Assembly: GCA_030653335.1 (NCBI GenBank)
Contig: JAURZP010000409.1
Coordinates: 1-9,642 of the forward strand
Length of the DNA stretch: 9,642 nucleotides
Reading direction: 5' to 3'
Source of the DNA: Methanoregula sp.
GTDB lineage: Archaea > Halobacteriota > Methanomicrobia > Methanomicrobiales > Methanospirillaceae
Notes under the pieces: model-generated
Databases searched by the model: none
What the model was told of the DNA's origin: nothing
Seen by the model: only the letters and a program-made list of their open reading frames with translations
In this document: piece after piece, positions 1 to 7,100 of the stretch
How positions within the stretch are numbered: position 1 is the first letter of the stretch
Layout of the letters: each line of letters opens with the position of its first letter
Position numbers and translations under genes: made by a program

Positions 1-41
1 TTGTATTTTTTTGTTTGTGTTGCAGAGTATAGCGCAGAATT

Positions 42-49
42 AAAAAAAA
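42..49 (-). terminator. U-tract terminator of the small membrane protein gene
   Basis: Eight consecutive A on the plus strand give T8 on the minus strand, 4 nt beyond the TAA stop of the gene ending at 54. There is no GC-rich stem, as is usual for archaeal intrinsic termination on oligo-U. The assignment rests on position and composition only. Confidence 0.6.
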
Positions 50-53
50 TCAC

Positions 54-407
54 TTACGATCCTTTTTCTTCATTCTCAAAGGCGGGAACTTTTTCAGGCT
101 CCATAAAGCAGAGTACTGCAGCAATTCCCAGCAGCAGGATCGCCGGGGCATAAAGATAGAGCAGATGTAATGTGCCGGCAACCGGAACCGAGAGGGTGAT
201 CCAGAGTGCTGATGAGAGCAGCATCCAGCCGGCAAACCGGGTCTCTTTTTTTGAGATGGCCGCACCTCCCATCCCGAGGCATGAGAACAATGCAGCCTGG
301 ACTCCAGAAAGTGTCATATCCCCGGATGTGGCACTAAGGATTACAAAGAATGCCGTTACCAATCCAAAAAGTGCCCCTGCAAGTCCTATAATAAACGGCT
401 TTTTCAT
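54..407 (-). CDS. Small four-helix membrane protein of unknown function
   Basis: This is a 117-residue protein that I do not recognise with certainty. Four hydrophobic segments fill most of it, at about residues 4-26, 30-48, 57-78 and 80-101. They are followed by a short acidic, cytoplasmic-looking tail (EPEKVPAFENEEKGS). The N-terminal pattern (Lys, Pro, then a Gly/Ala/Leu-rich helix with LAGALFGL) recalls DUF4064-like small membrane proteins, but that is an impression, not a match. The start is the only good ATG, at 407. No Shine-Dalgarno precedes it. A weak TATA-like element (CTTTATCG on the minus strand, about 430-437) lies about 25 nt upstream, so the mRNA could be leaderless. A T8 tract follows the stop. 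It is divergent from the mini-gene at 757, with 349 bp between them. Base composition is like the rest of the window and nothing suggests it is broken. Confidence 0.75.
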   Translation of the reverse strand: MKKPFIIGLAGALFGLVTAFFVILSATSGDMTLSGVQAALFSCLGMGGAAISKKETRFAGWMLLSSALWITLSVPVAGTLHLLYLYAPAILLLGIAAVLCFMEPEKVPAFENEEKGS

Positions 408-482
408 ACTCTTATCGTGTATGTGATCGGCGATAAAGGTTGCCGTAGTGAGTATCTGCTTAAAAAAACCTGTGATTTGATT

Positions 483-568
483 GCGCTGCGCCGTTTTAAG
501 GAAACGACGGAAAATGGATCGACAAACTCCTCAAAATAATCCGATTTACGGTAATCCGGGATTATTTT
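483..568. other. Intergenic segment with three inverted repeats
   Basis: The 349-bp gap between two divergent genes holds no credible ORF but is rich in dyads. GCGCTGCGC lies at 483-491. CGTTT/AAACG with a 5-nt loop lies at 492-506. A perfect 10-bp inverted repeat, AAAATAATCC (533-542) with GGATTATTTT (559-568), encloses a further GATT/AATC pair (543-546 with 553-556). The last folds into one stem of about 14 bp with a two-base bulge and a TACGGT loop. Its role is unknown: a leader RNA structure of the minus-strand gene, a protein-binding dyad or a small RNA are all possible. Confidence 0.4.
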
Positions 569-690
569 AAAGGATTGCGCATTTCGAAAGTTATCCTGCC
601 AATTATTCGTTTTTAGTCAAATCGAGCCATAATTACAGAACAAAAGTGGTTGTTTACCCCATTTCTATGCGTGAAAATGGCGTTGCGACC

Positions 691-702
691 AAAATATTTA
701 TT
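691..702 (+). promoter_or_regulatory. TATA box of the lysine/alanine mini-gene
   Basis: The A/T-only stretch AAAATATTTATT is preceded by GCGACC, which resembles a BRE followed by a TATA box. A start of transcription about 25 nt downstream (near 722) would give a leader of about 35 nt carrying the Shine-Dalgarno at 741-748. This is inferred from spacing and sequence only. Confidence 0.55.
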
Positions 703-740
703 AATTCATAAATTAACAGAAGATATAACCCTTTCCGGTA

Positions 741-748
741 GGAGGTGA
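741..748 (+). promoter_or_regulatory. Perfect Shine-Dalgarno GGAGGTGA
   Basis: GGAGGTGA is fully complementary to the 3' end of archaeal 16S rRNA (AUCACCUCC) and ends 8 nt before the ATG at 757. It is the strongest ribosome binding site in the window and is the main reason for calling the very short frame behind it a gene. Confidence 0.8.
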
Positions 749-756
749 AAAACCAC

Positions 757-837
757 ATGGCAGCAGCAAAGAAGGCAGCGGCAAAGAAGCCGGAACCAAA
801 GAAAGCAGCAAAGAAGGCAGCACCGAAGAAGAAGTGA
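757..837 (+). CDS. 26-residue lysine/alanine-rich basic peptide
   Basis: A short frame encodes Met followed by repeated blocks of two or three Ala and two or three Lys, with one PEP and one AAP interruption, ending in three Lys and TGA. Composition is 11 Lys, 10 Ala, 3 Pro and 1 Glu, with no aromatic or bulky hydrophobic residue after Met. This resembles histone H1 C-terminal tails and other low-complexity nucleic-acid-binding tails. Lysine is AAG in 10 of 11 cases and alanine GCA in 9 of 10. A TATA box (691-702), a perfect Shine-Dalgarno (741-748) and downstream T tracts make a complete expression unit, so I regard it as a real gene. GTG at 745 is in frame but lies inside the ribosome binding site. 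A nucleoid or RNA-binding role is inference from charge alone. The phenylalanine/alanine-rich frame on the opposite strand is its mirror image. Confidence 0.7.
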   Translation: MAAAKKAAAKKPEPKKAAKKAAPKKK

Positions 838-855
838 TGTCTTAATCGCAACATA

Positions 856-949
856 TTTTTTACAGAAATTTTTAACACGCATGAAAATGCGTTGTGCATT
901 TTAAATCAGATATTTGAGTTTTTTTGTTTTCGCCCGGTCTTTTTTTTTT
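856..949 (+). terminator. T-rich terminator region after the mini-gene
   Basis: T6 (856-861), a perfect hairpin ACGCAT-GAAA-ATGCGT with a GNRA-type loop (877-892), T7 (919-925) and T10 (940-949) follow the mini-gene stop. Several stacked oligo-T tracts are the expected archaeal termination signal for a strongly transcribed unit. Which tract is used cannot be told from sequence. Confidence 0.5.
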
Positions 950-999
950 AAGAAATCAGCGCATGAAAAAATACAACAATGATTTGAAAAGATAGTGAT

Positions 1000-1054
1000 A
1001 AAAAAAAGAAACGTGATGCGCCGATAGGGATTCCTCACTTAAGGTCCTGTGCGC
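1000..1054 (-). other. tRNA-Gly 3'-end-like segment followed by T8
   Basis: Read on the minus strand, 1031-1013 matches the 3' end of the tRNA-Gly at 1830-1812, plus two flanking bases, at 16 of 19 positions. The shared core is ATCGGCGCATC versus GTCGGCGCATC, both with a TCCC upstream. The rest of a tRNA is not present: there is no anticodon arm and no T-arm pairing. A T8 tract (1007-1000) follows, as one does after the real tRNA. It could be a decayed tRNA copy, a remnant attachment site or chance. The stretch 838-1096 shows no coding region. Confidence 0.35.
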
Positions 1055-1056
1055 TT

Positions 1057-1094
1057 AAAAAAAAGGGTCTGATTTGAATCCGGATTATTACCCG
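1057..1094 (-). terminator. Hairpin and T8 terminator of the lipoprotein gene
   Basis: Directly after the TAA at 1097, the minus strand reads GGGT, a 21-nt stretch containing the self-complementary AATCCGGATT, then ACCC, and runs into T8 (1064-1057). The GGGT/ACCC stem is short, so the oligo-T is probably the active part. Confidence 0.55.
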
Positions 1095-1096
1095 TT

Positions 1097-1495
1097 TTAA
1101 CGCACACTGCTAATATAATACATAAAAGTACTATTGGGGTGCTTTTCCACACTGGTGCACTTTTTTTCAAAAGAGGTCTCAGACATGGCATCAACATTAA
1201 CAGAGATCATCATATAGTCATATTTGATATTGCCTGAGTCGTAAACGTCAATGTACCCGATAACTGAGTGCCGGCGGGTATCATTGTTTTTCACTACGCC
1301 TTTGCAGTACAGCCAGTCATTTTCCCCATATTTACATTCCAGTCTCTCGAAAGTTACGAGATCTTCTTTACTTTGATATGTTTTCAGTAACGGGGCTGTC
1401 GATGGAGTCTGTTCAGTTGATTGGCTCATACATCCTGTGATCCAGATCATCGCTGCAATACAAAAAAGAAGAATTATTCCTGAACTTTTTTGCAT
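1097..1495 (-). CDS. Small lipoprotein, FxLYD-like
   Basis: From the chosen ATG this is a 132-residue exported lipoprotein. It has a Lys after the start, a hydrophobic core (GIILLFCIAAMIWI) and a lipobox ITGC that puts the lipidated Cys at residue 22. A Ser/Thr/Gln/Pro linker to about residue 40 follows, then a domain of about 90 residues. That domain (LECKYGENDWLYCKGVVKNNDTRR, then YIDVYDSG, then MSETSFEK) has the layout of FxLYD/DUF3426-like beta domains: conserved inner strand, GxVxN turn, IxVYDxxG, and a closing TSF-type strand. Family membership is my reading, not a search result. Two Cys (C-KYGENDWLY-C) could form a disulfide. A GTG at 1516 would add seven residues, but the ATG gives a normal signal peptide length. 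Neither start has a clear ribosome binding site. The function is unknown; it probably acts at the outer face of the cell membrane. Confidence 0.7.
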   Translation of the reverse strand: MQKSSGIILLFCIAAMIWITGCMSQSTEQTPSTAPLLKTYQSKEDLVTFERLECKYGENDWLYCKGVVKNNDTRRHSVIGYIDVYDSGNIKYDYMMISVNVDAMSETSFEKKCTSVEKHPNSTFMYYISSVR

Positions 1496-1776
1496 GTTTT
1501 TCCCTATAGATATCACTCACTTTAATCATTTCGATTTGTGCGCAGTATCAATGAGTCCCTTACGGGTGCCCGGAGATCCTGAATTTTTTCTATCGGAATT
1601 TTACTGTGTTTGTTCCTGATAAGCCATGTGAAAGCCCGGAACAACTTAACCCTCTTTAACTGTGAATCTTTTTAATCGGATGGACCGCTGAAACAGAACA
1701 ATCAGCAGACTCAAACACGCACAAGGTTAAACGCTGAGTTCTCCTGCGCCAGGTATCCACTTTGGCTTACAGGATT

Positions 1777-1784
1777 AAAAAAAA
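1777..1784 (-). terminator. T8 terminator of tRNA-Gly
   Basis: T8 on the minus strand lies about 30 nt beyond the 3' end of the tRNA. It matches the oligo-T tracts behind the other minus-strand genes here. The stretch between it and the lipoprotein (1496-1776) shows no gene that I can support. Confidence 0.55.
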
Positions 1785-1813
1785 GTGTAAAGGAATCGAA
1801 CCTTTAATCGGGA

Positions 1814-1885
1814 TGCGCCGACCGGGACTCGAACCCGGGTTTAGGCGTTGGCAACGCCTAGTGATAACCACTACACTATCGGCGC
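1814..1885 (-). tRNA. tRNA-Gly (anticodon GCC)
   Basis: The minus strand folds into a complete 72-nt cloverleaf. The acceptor stem is GCGCCGA with TCGGCGC, with discriminator A. The D arm is GTG/CAC around a loop containing GTGG. The anticodon stem is AGGCG/CGCCT with loop TTGCCAA, reading GCC. The variable loop is AAAC, and the T arm is CCGGG-TTCGAGT-CCCGG. The CCA end is not encoded (TCCC follows), so it must be added after transcription. There is no intron. It decodes GGC and GGU glycine codons. A TATA-like element lies upstream and a T8 tract downstream, so it is a single-gene unit. Confidence 0.96.
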
Positions 1886-1917
1886 AGTGTGCTCTACAAT
1901 GTGGGAATTCAAACAAT

Positions 1918-1927
1918 TTAAGTATAT
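1918..1927 (-). promoter_or_regulatory. TATA-like element of tRNA-Gly
   Basis: The minus strand reads ATATACTTAA, centred about 37 nt before the tRNA 5' end. This would place transcription initiation about 10 nt before the mature 5' end, leaving a short leader for RNase P to remove. The remainder of the 309-bp gap up to 2194 holds no supported gene. Confidence 0.45.
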
Positions 1928-2166
1928 CGAAGTAAGGAACCCCGGAACTCCATTTCTCCGGCGGGAACAAAAAAATTCTGAAGTCATAAGATTAACTTTA
2001 ACCGCAGATATCCTGCAGAAGGATTCAGCTGCTGACAAATCCAATTTGTGCCAAAGAGCCGTACGGTTTGTTCTGACTTATGTTTTTAAAACCGGAGTTG
2101 TAAAAATCGTTTCTGCTCTGCAGGAAATACCGTGTTTGAAATTTTTTAAACAACGACAGGGTTTTT

Positions 2167-2177
2167 CAAATATAATC
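2167..2177 (+). promoter_or_regulatory. Promoter of the met8-hemA operon (leaderless)
   Basis: CAAATATAATC is the best TATA box before the operon, centred at 2172, about 23 nt before the ATG at 2195. Archaeal transcription starts roughly 23-27 nt after the TATA centre, so the mRNA should begin at or within a few bases of the start codon. No Shine-Dalgarno is present in TCTAATAGCAG before the ATG, which agrees with leaderless translation. Confidence 0.55.
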
Positions 2178-2194
2178 GCTCTATCTAATAGCAG

Positions 2195-2818
2195 ATGATC
2201 CCTCTTTTTGTGGATTGCCAGAAGCGGCGCATTATCATCTTCGGTGGGGGAGATGTGGCCGCACGAAAGGCTGCATATTTCGCCAGAGCAGCTAAAGTAA
2301 CTATTGTCAGCCGCTCATTCGGGCAAAAAATTCTGGATCATAAGGTAGTTTACAAAGAATGTGATGTCAGTGCGGCATCTGACAAATCACTCGAATCTAT
2401 ACTCAAAGGGGCGTTTCTTGTCATAGGTGCACTCTCAGATACTGCCCAGAACAACCGGATTTTGCGGCTCTGCAGGAAACAAAAAATCCTGTTCAACAAT
2501 GCCGATGGGGAGACTGGCGATGTGATCTTACCCTCTGTAACCGGAGGGATCAATTATACGCTGGCCATCACTACACATGGCAGCAGTCCGGCGATGTCCC
2601 GGTTTATCCGCGAGCACCTGGAACAGGAATTTCCGGCACTGGACGAAATGATCGCACTGCAGCAGCGCCTGCGAACAAAATTAAAGCTTGTACAACCCGA
2701 TCAGGAGAAGCGGAATGCGATTCTAAAAGAAGTGCTCAATGATCCATCTGTCTGGATGGCTCTTTGTCCTGACCCTGATAAGGCATGGAAGCTGGTTAAG
2801 AAGAGGTACCTGAAATGA
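2195..2818 (+). CDS. Precorrin-2 dehydrogenase / sirohydrochlorin ferrochelatase family protein
   Basis: This 207-residue protein matches the Met8p/CysG N-terminal family, which uses NAD+ to oxidise precorrin-2 to sirohydrochlorin and in some members also inserts Fe2+ to give siroheme. It opens with the family signature IPLFVD. A Rossmann nucleotide site GGGDVAARKA follows at residues 17-26. NADGE at 102-106 places D104 at the position of the catalytic Asp of CysG. ITTHGSSPAMSRFIREHLE at 125-143 corresponds to the conserved SSGGTSPVLARLLREKLE stretch. The C-terminal helical dimerisation part is present, so the length is normal for a stand-alone enzyme. The product feeds siroheme, archaeal heme and, in methanogens, coenzyme F430, all in the cytoplasm. 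Whether it also acts as a chelatase cannot be judged from sequence. The start fits the family N-terminus and a leaderless promoter. Its TGA overlaps the hemA ATG, indicating translational coupling. Confidence 0.92.
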   Translation: MIPLFVDCQKRRIIIFGGGDVAARKAAYFARAAKVTIVSRSFGQKILDHKVVYKECDVSAASDKSLESILKGAFLVIGALSDTAQNNRILRLCRKQKILFNNADGETGDVILPSVTGGINYTLAITTHGSSPAMSRFIREHLEQEFPALDEMIALQQRLRTKLKLVQPDQEKRNAILKEVLNDPSVWMALCPDPDKAWKLVKKRYLK

Positions 2819-4092
2819 CTGAACCAGACAGTATCCCATTAGCGATTGCCGGTGTCAGTCATCACACAGCAAATGTCACTGCACTTGAAGCATTCCGTTT
2901 TTCCGGAGAACCGGAATTTCTTGAGGCAGCAGCTGCACGGTTCAAAGGAGTACTCCTGCTCCAGACCTGTAACAGGGTAGAAGTGATTGTGGAAGGTGAT
3001 GTGGATGAGCTTCGATCCTTCTTAGCCGGACTGGGACGAAAAGAGTTCTTCGTCCATGAAGGACGGGGTGCATTGCGCCATCTCTTTGCATTAGCGTCCG
3101 GTATAGACTCGATGATTGTTGGAGAAGACCAGATCATCGGCCAGTTAAAAAAAGCCCTTTCAGATGCTCAGGTGGCTCAGACTTCGAGCAGTTTTTTAGA
3201 GATCTGCATCAACAAAGCCGTGCATGTCGGTGTTGAAGTGCGGCAGCGAACCCTTATCAACCGGGGTTCAGTATCGGTGGGCTCAGCAGCAGTGCTTCTT
3301 GCTGAAGCAGAGATTGGCAGCCTTGCCGGCAAACACATTCTTGTGATTGGGAGTGGTGAGATGGGTCTTCTTGTAGCACAGGCGCTTGCGGCAAAACACC
3401 TGACTGCCATGTACGTGGCGAACCGCACCTACGGGCGTGCGGTCATACTTGCAGACAAGATCGGCGGAAAAGCAGTAAAACTCTCTGAGCTCTACCATTA
3501 CATCACGCTGTCGGATGTGGTGATCTCCTGTACCTCCGCCCCGCACCCGGTCATTCACCGGAAAGATCTCGCCCATGCCATGAAGGACCGGTGCTGGCCT
3601 GTGGAGGGACATCCCCGTCCGCTAATCCTGATCGATATTGCCCAGCCACGGGATGTCGAAGAAGGTGCAGAAACGATCGATGGGGTCCATCTCTTCACGA
3701 TTGACAATCTCCGCAGCATCAATGAACAGACTATGAGTACGAGAAAGGCAGAAGCGGAGCGGGCTCATGAGTTTGTTAACGCAGAACTTGGGATCTTCTT
3801 ACGGCACCAGAACCGCAAATCTGCCGATGATGCTCTTGCCTCCCTTCATACATGGGCAGAGTCGATACGGCTTAAAGAGCGCGACAGGGCCATGTCCCGG
3901 CTGGTTACTCCGGATAAGAAAACCGCCGATGTTGTCGATGACTTAACCCGTGTGCTGGCAAAAAAACTGCTCACCGAGCTCACCTTCTCCATCCGTGGCA
4001 GTGCTGAAGATGGCGATCTTGAGACCGTTGATCGGCTGGTAAAAGCGATCACGCAGGGCGAAAGAATAGGAAACGAAAAAAAATTACGGTAA
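2815..4092 (+). CDS. hemA: Glutamyl-tRNA reductase
   Basis: HemA reduces glutamyl-tRNA(Glu) with NADPH to glutamate-1-semialdehyde, the first committed step of tetrapyrrole synthesis by the C5 route. The 425-residue length is typical. The catalytic domain carries GVSHHTA (13-19) and QTCNRVEV (50-57), with C52 as the nucleophile that forms the thioester. RHLFALASGIDSMIVGEDQI (88-107) is the most conserved block of the family. The NADPH domain has VIGSGEMG and VANRT (about 175-205). LIDIAQPRDVE and a helical C-terminal dimerisation domain follow. It starts inside the stop codon of the preceding gene (ATGA, 2815-2818), with GAGGT at 2803-2807 as its ribosome binding site. Later pathway genes (hemL, hemB, hemC) do not follow: the next gene is convergent, 79 bp away. 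No strong oligo-T terminator is visible after the stop. Confidence 0.97.
   Translation: MTEPDSIPLAIAGVSHHTANVTALEAFRFSGEPEFLEAAAARFKGVLLLQTCNRVEVIVEGDVDELRSFLAGLGRKEFFVHEGRGALRHLFALASGIDSMIVGEDQIIGQLKKALSDAQVAQTSSSFLEICINKAVHVGVEVRQRTLINRGSVSVGSAAVLLAEAEIGSLAGKHILVIGSGEMGLLVAQALAAKHLTAMYVANRTYGRAVILADKIGGKAVKLSELYHYITLSDVVISCTSAPHPVIHRKDLAHAMKDRCWPVEGHPRPLILIDIAQPRDVEEGAETIDGVHLFTIDNLRSINEQTMSTRKAEAERAHEFVNAELGIFLRHQNRKSADDALASLHTWAESIRLKERDRAMSRLVTPDKKTADVVDDLTRVLAKKLLTELTFSIRGSAEDGDLETVDRLVKAITQGERIGNEKKLR
4076..4083 (-). terminator. Candidate T8 terminator of the PAS regulator gene inside hemA
   Basis: The convergent PAS gene stops at 4172 and no oligo-T lies in the 79-bp gap. The first T8 on the minus strand is at 4083-4076, which is the last coding stretch of hemA (Lys-Lys-Leu codons). 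Termination here would make antisense overlap with the hemA 3' end. Weak evidence. Confidence 0.3.
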
Positions 4093-4171
4093 TAACACCT
4101 GCACCTGCCAGGCGAAAAGCAACTGACGGCCCCCTCATCTCAAACCCAGCTCCCCCGCCCGGTTCCCTGAG

Positions 4172-7100
4172 CTACTTTTCCCCCCGGTTTTTATGTCCGT
4201 AAATATCAAAAATCATCAGGCTGATGGATGCCTTATCTCCTTCACCCGCAAGCGACGGTACCGCAATTATCTGTACCCAAAACGGTGTAACTAATCCGTG
4301 CAGCATACGCAGTTCGCACGACTGCCTCTTTAGGGTTTCATCAAGTTTTTTCCGGCAGTGATAGAATATATCCTGGTCATCGGGTACTATGTAGCGGGTA
4401 AATGATTTTTCTTCCAGCTGGTGCCGCTCCACCCCGAGCAGGGTTGCAGCAGTGAGGTTTGCATGGAGGATTAGTCCCTGCCCACTGATAGTAAGATATC
4501 CCGCAGGTGCCAGATCATAGAGTTCAAAATACCGTTGACGGGAGACTTCGAGACTGAGTTGTGCCTGTCGCAGTTCTTCATTTTGTACTTCCAGTTCGGT
4601 CTGGTGGAGCTGGAGGTCTGTTTCAGTCCTTTGCAGATTTTCATACGATGCCTGAAGCTGCTGAAGGGTTTTTTTTCTGAAGTCTTCTTCCCTTTGTTTG
4701 CGTTTGGTGATGTCGTGAAAGATACCGAGGATCCCAGAAACATTTCCTGCATCATCCCTGATAGGGGTTTTTAATATGGAGATCCAGGATTCTGTGCCAT
4801 CAGTTATATACGGCTCTTCAATCCTCCTGGAATAACCGGACTCCATAATTTCACGATCATCAGCCCGGTATTTTTCTGCCAGATCACTGGAATAGAAGTC
4901 AAAATCAGTCTTATTTACAATGGCTTCAGCAGCAATGCCGAGATCGCGGGCATAATGTTCATTGCAGGATACATAGGCAAGTGAAGCATCCTTAATAAAG
5001 ATCTTCTCCGGGATATTTTCAATAAGTGTCCGGTACTTATGTTCACTCTCTTTGAGTGATGCCTCCACTTTCTTGCGCCCGGTGATATCAGAGACAATGG
5101 CAAAAGCTCCCTTGTAGATCCCTATATCATCTTTGATGGGAGCAATTGAGAGTGCAGAATAGATCCGGACCCCTTCTTTTGTGATAAACTCAAACTCATG
5201 GTCTTCCTTATTTCCCTGCCTGCGGCGCTCCATCTGCTCTGCAGCGATGGTTTTTCCTGCATCATCCATGAAAGAAAAGAGGTGTTTTCCCAGCATCTCC
5301 TCTACAGTGTACCCGAGCATCTTTGCCATACGGGGATTGACATACGAAGTATTTCCATCAGCATCGATCGCCCAGATCCCTGCCTGGGCAAGATCGACCA
5401 GCTGCCGGTATTTCTCCTCGCTCACCCGCAGCGCATTCTCAACTCTCATACGGTCAGTGATATCATGGGAAAGAACAAACATCACCCGCTTTCCCTTCCA
5501 CTCGTAGGGACCCCCGACAATTTCTACCGGAAAGATGGTGCCGTCTTTTTTCTTGTGATACCGCAGGGGAATGAAGATTGTACCTTCTTTTCTTGCCGTT
5601 TCTGTAGCCGAATCGGATGCTTCGTGTTCAGCGGTGATATCATGGATGGTCATACCGGAAAGAAGTTCGTTACGGGTATAGCCATACATCCGGATGTATG
5701 CATCGTTTACATCGAGCAGTTTTAAGGTGTCAAAGTCAAAGATACAGATTGCGTAGATTTCATTATTGAAGATCACACGGTACTTCTCTTCACTTTCGCG
5801 CAGTGCATTTTCAGCCTGTTTTTTTTCGGTGATATCTTTTGCAAAACAGCAGCAGTATTCTTTGTCCTTGGACTTAAGGTAATTGAGGACCATTTCAACA
5901 GGAATCTCTTTACCTTTGCTCGTCATCAATGTGATTTCTAACGTGTACCGCTGATCCTTTTTTAGTGTCTCCCAAATCTCATCCCATGGAAATGAAAAAA
6001 CTCCGGCAAAGATATCAATAAATTTCTTTTGGATCACATCGCGATACTGGTAACCCAGCACCTTCTGGGCTTCCTTGTTCATGTACACAAATCTGCCATC
6101 GCGAGCAATCCACGTGATCATGTACGAGGCATTGTCCATAGCAAACTCGGTGAACTGGAACTGGAAATGGGTCTTCTCATGACTGGCAATCTCATCAAAG
6201 ATCTGCTTGTTTAAATCCTGGATCTCTACCTTCCTCTGTTTAAGCAGACTTGCGATATCATCCGCACTTTTCACAACCTTCTGTTCGAGATTTTTTAATT
6301 CGGTGATGTCAAGACCGGTAGCCTGGTAGCCGGCAGACTGCCCCGTGCGGCCAGACAACATCCGGAATTTCCACCTCTGCCACTGGGAATTACCTAAAGG
6401 CGTGATCACTTTTATTTCCAGTGAAGCAACCGGGTGTACCCTGTCCAGTGAGAGGAGGCATTTTCTTATCTTTTTATACTCGCTTTCCGGAATTGTCGGG
6501 CGCCATTTATCGCCAATAAGATCGGTTTTTGTTCTTTGCAGGAGATTACTGTAGGCCTGGTTGACGTATGTGAGAGTTCCGTCCTGTGAAAAGCGGCAGA
6601 TATATTCGGTCTCATCAAGGCCGGTAAACGAATCATCTGTGCCTTTAAACAAACCGTCCCCGTTTTTTGACTCCTGCTCAAGATCGATTATTAAAGAAAC
6701 GCCGCTACTCCCATTTTCAAAAAAGACCGGACTGCATGTGAGCATGCAGGGAACCAGACGATAATCAGTCTTTATTGATGCAGATGTTTTTGATTCCTTT
6801 CCCCGGATTCCTTCTTTGATCAAAGTCAGCAGACCGGGATGGCTCTGCACAACAAATGGCAGATCTTCTAAGCACTTTCCAAGGATCTCCTCCTTTGAAA
6901 TTTTTAATAAATCCGTAAAAGAATCATTGACATCTGCTGCTGTGAGCAACTGATCAAAAATAATTACATGGCTTTTTGTCAGCTTCAGTACAGCTGCGGC
7001 AGGCAATTTGTCAGCAAGGCAATAGATCTTGGAAGGCCCGCTCCTTTTTAAGGTCAATCCCCCCTGCATCTGGAGCATCTCTAAGTATTTTGCCACAGAA

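Noticed and set aside
654..899. 81-residue Phe/Ala-rich frame on the minus strand
   Set aside because: It is the mirror image of the Lys/Ala codons of the mini-gene at 757-837 (AAG/GCA read backwards gives Phe and Ala), and it has no ribosome binding site of its own.
1668..1687. Second partial match to the tRNA 3' flank (TTTAATCGGATGGACCG versus TTTAATCGGGATGCGCCG)
   Set aside because: The match is short, needs a gap and lies mostly outside the tRNA itself; it is too weak to call an attachment site.
1767..1970. 67-residue minus-strand frame
   Set aside because: It runs straight through the tRNA-Gly cloverleaf, which accounts for the sequence.
1848..2198. 116-residue plus-strand frame before the precorrin-2 dehydrogenase
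   Set aside because: It starts inside the tRNA-Gly gene, spans the TATA box of the next operon, resembles no family and has no ribosome binding site. It is an open frame by chance in non-coding DNA.
5198..5725. 175-residue plus-strand frame inside the PAS gene
   Set aside because: It is the complement of PAS-domain coding sequence that has clear homology on the minus strand.
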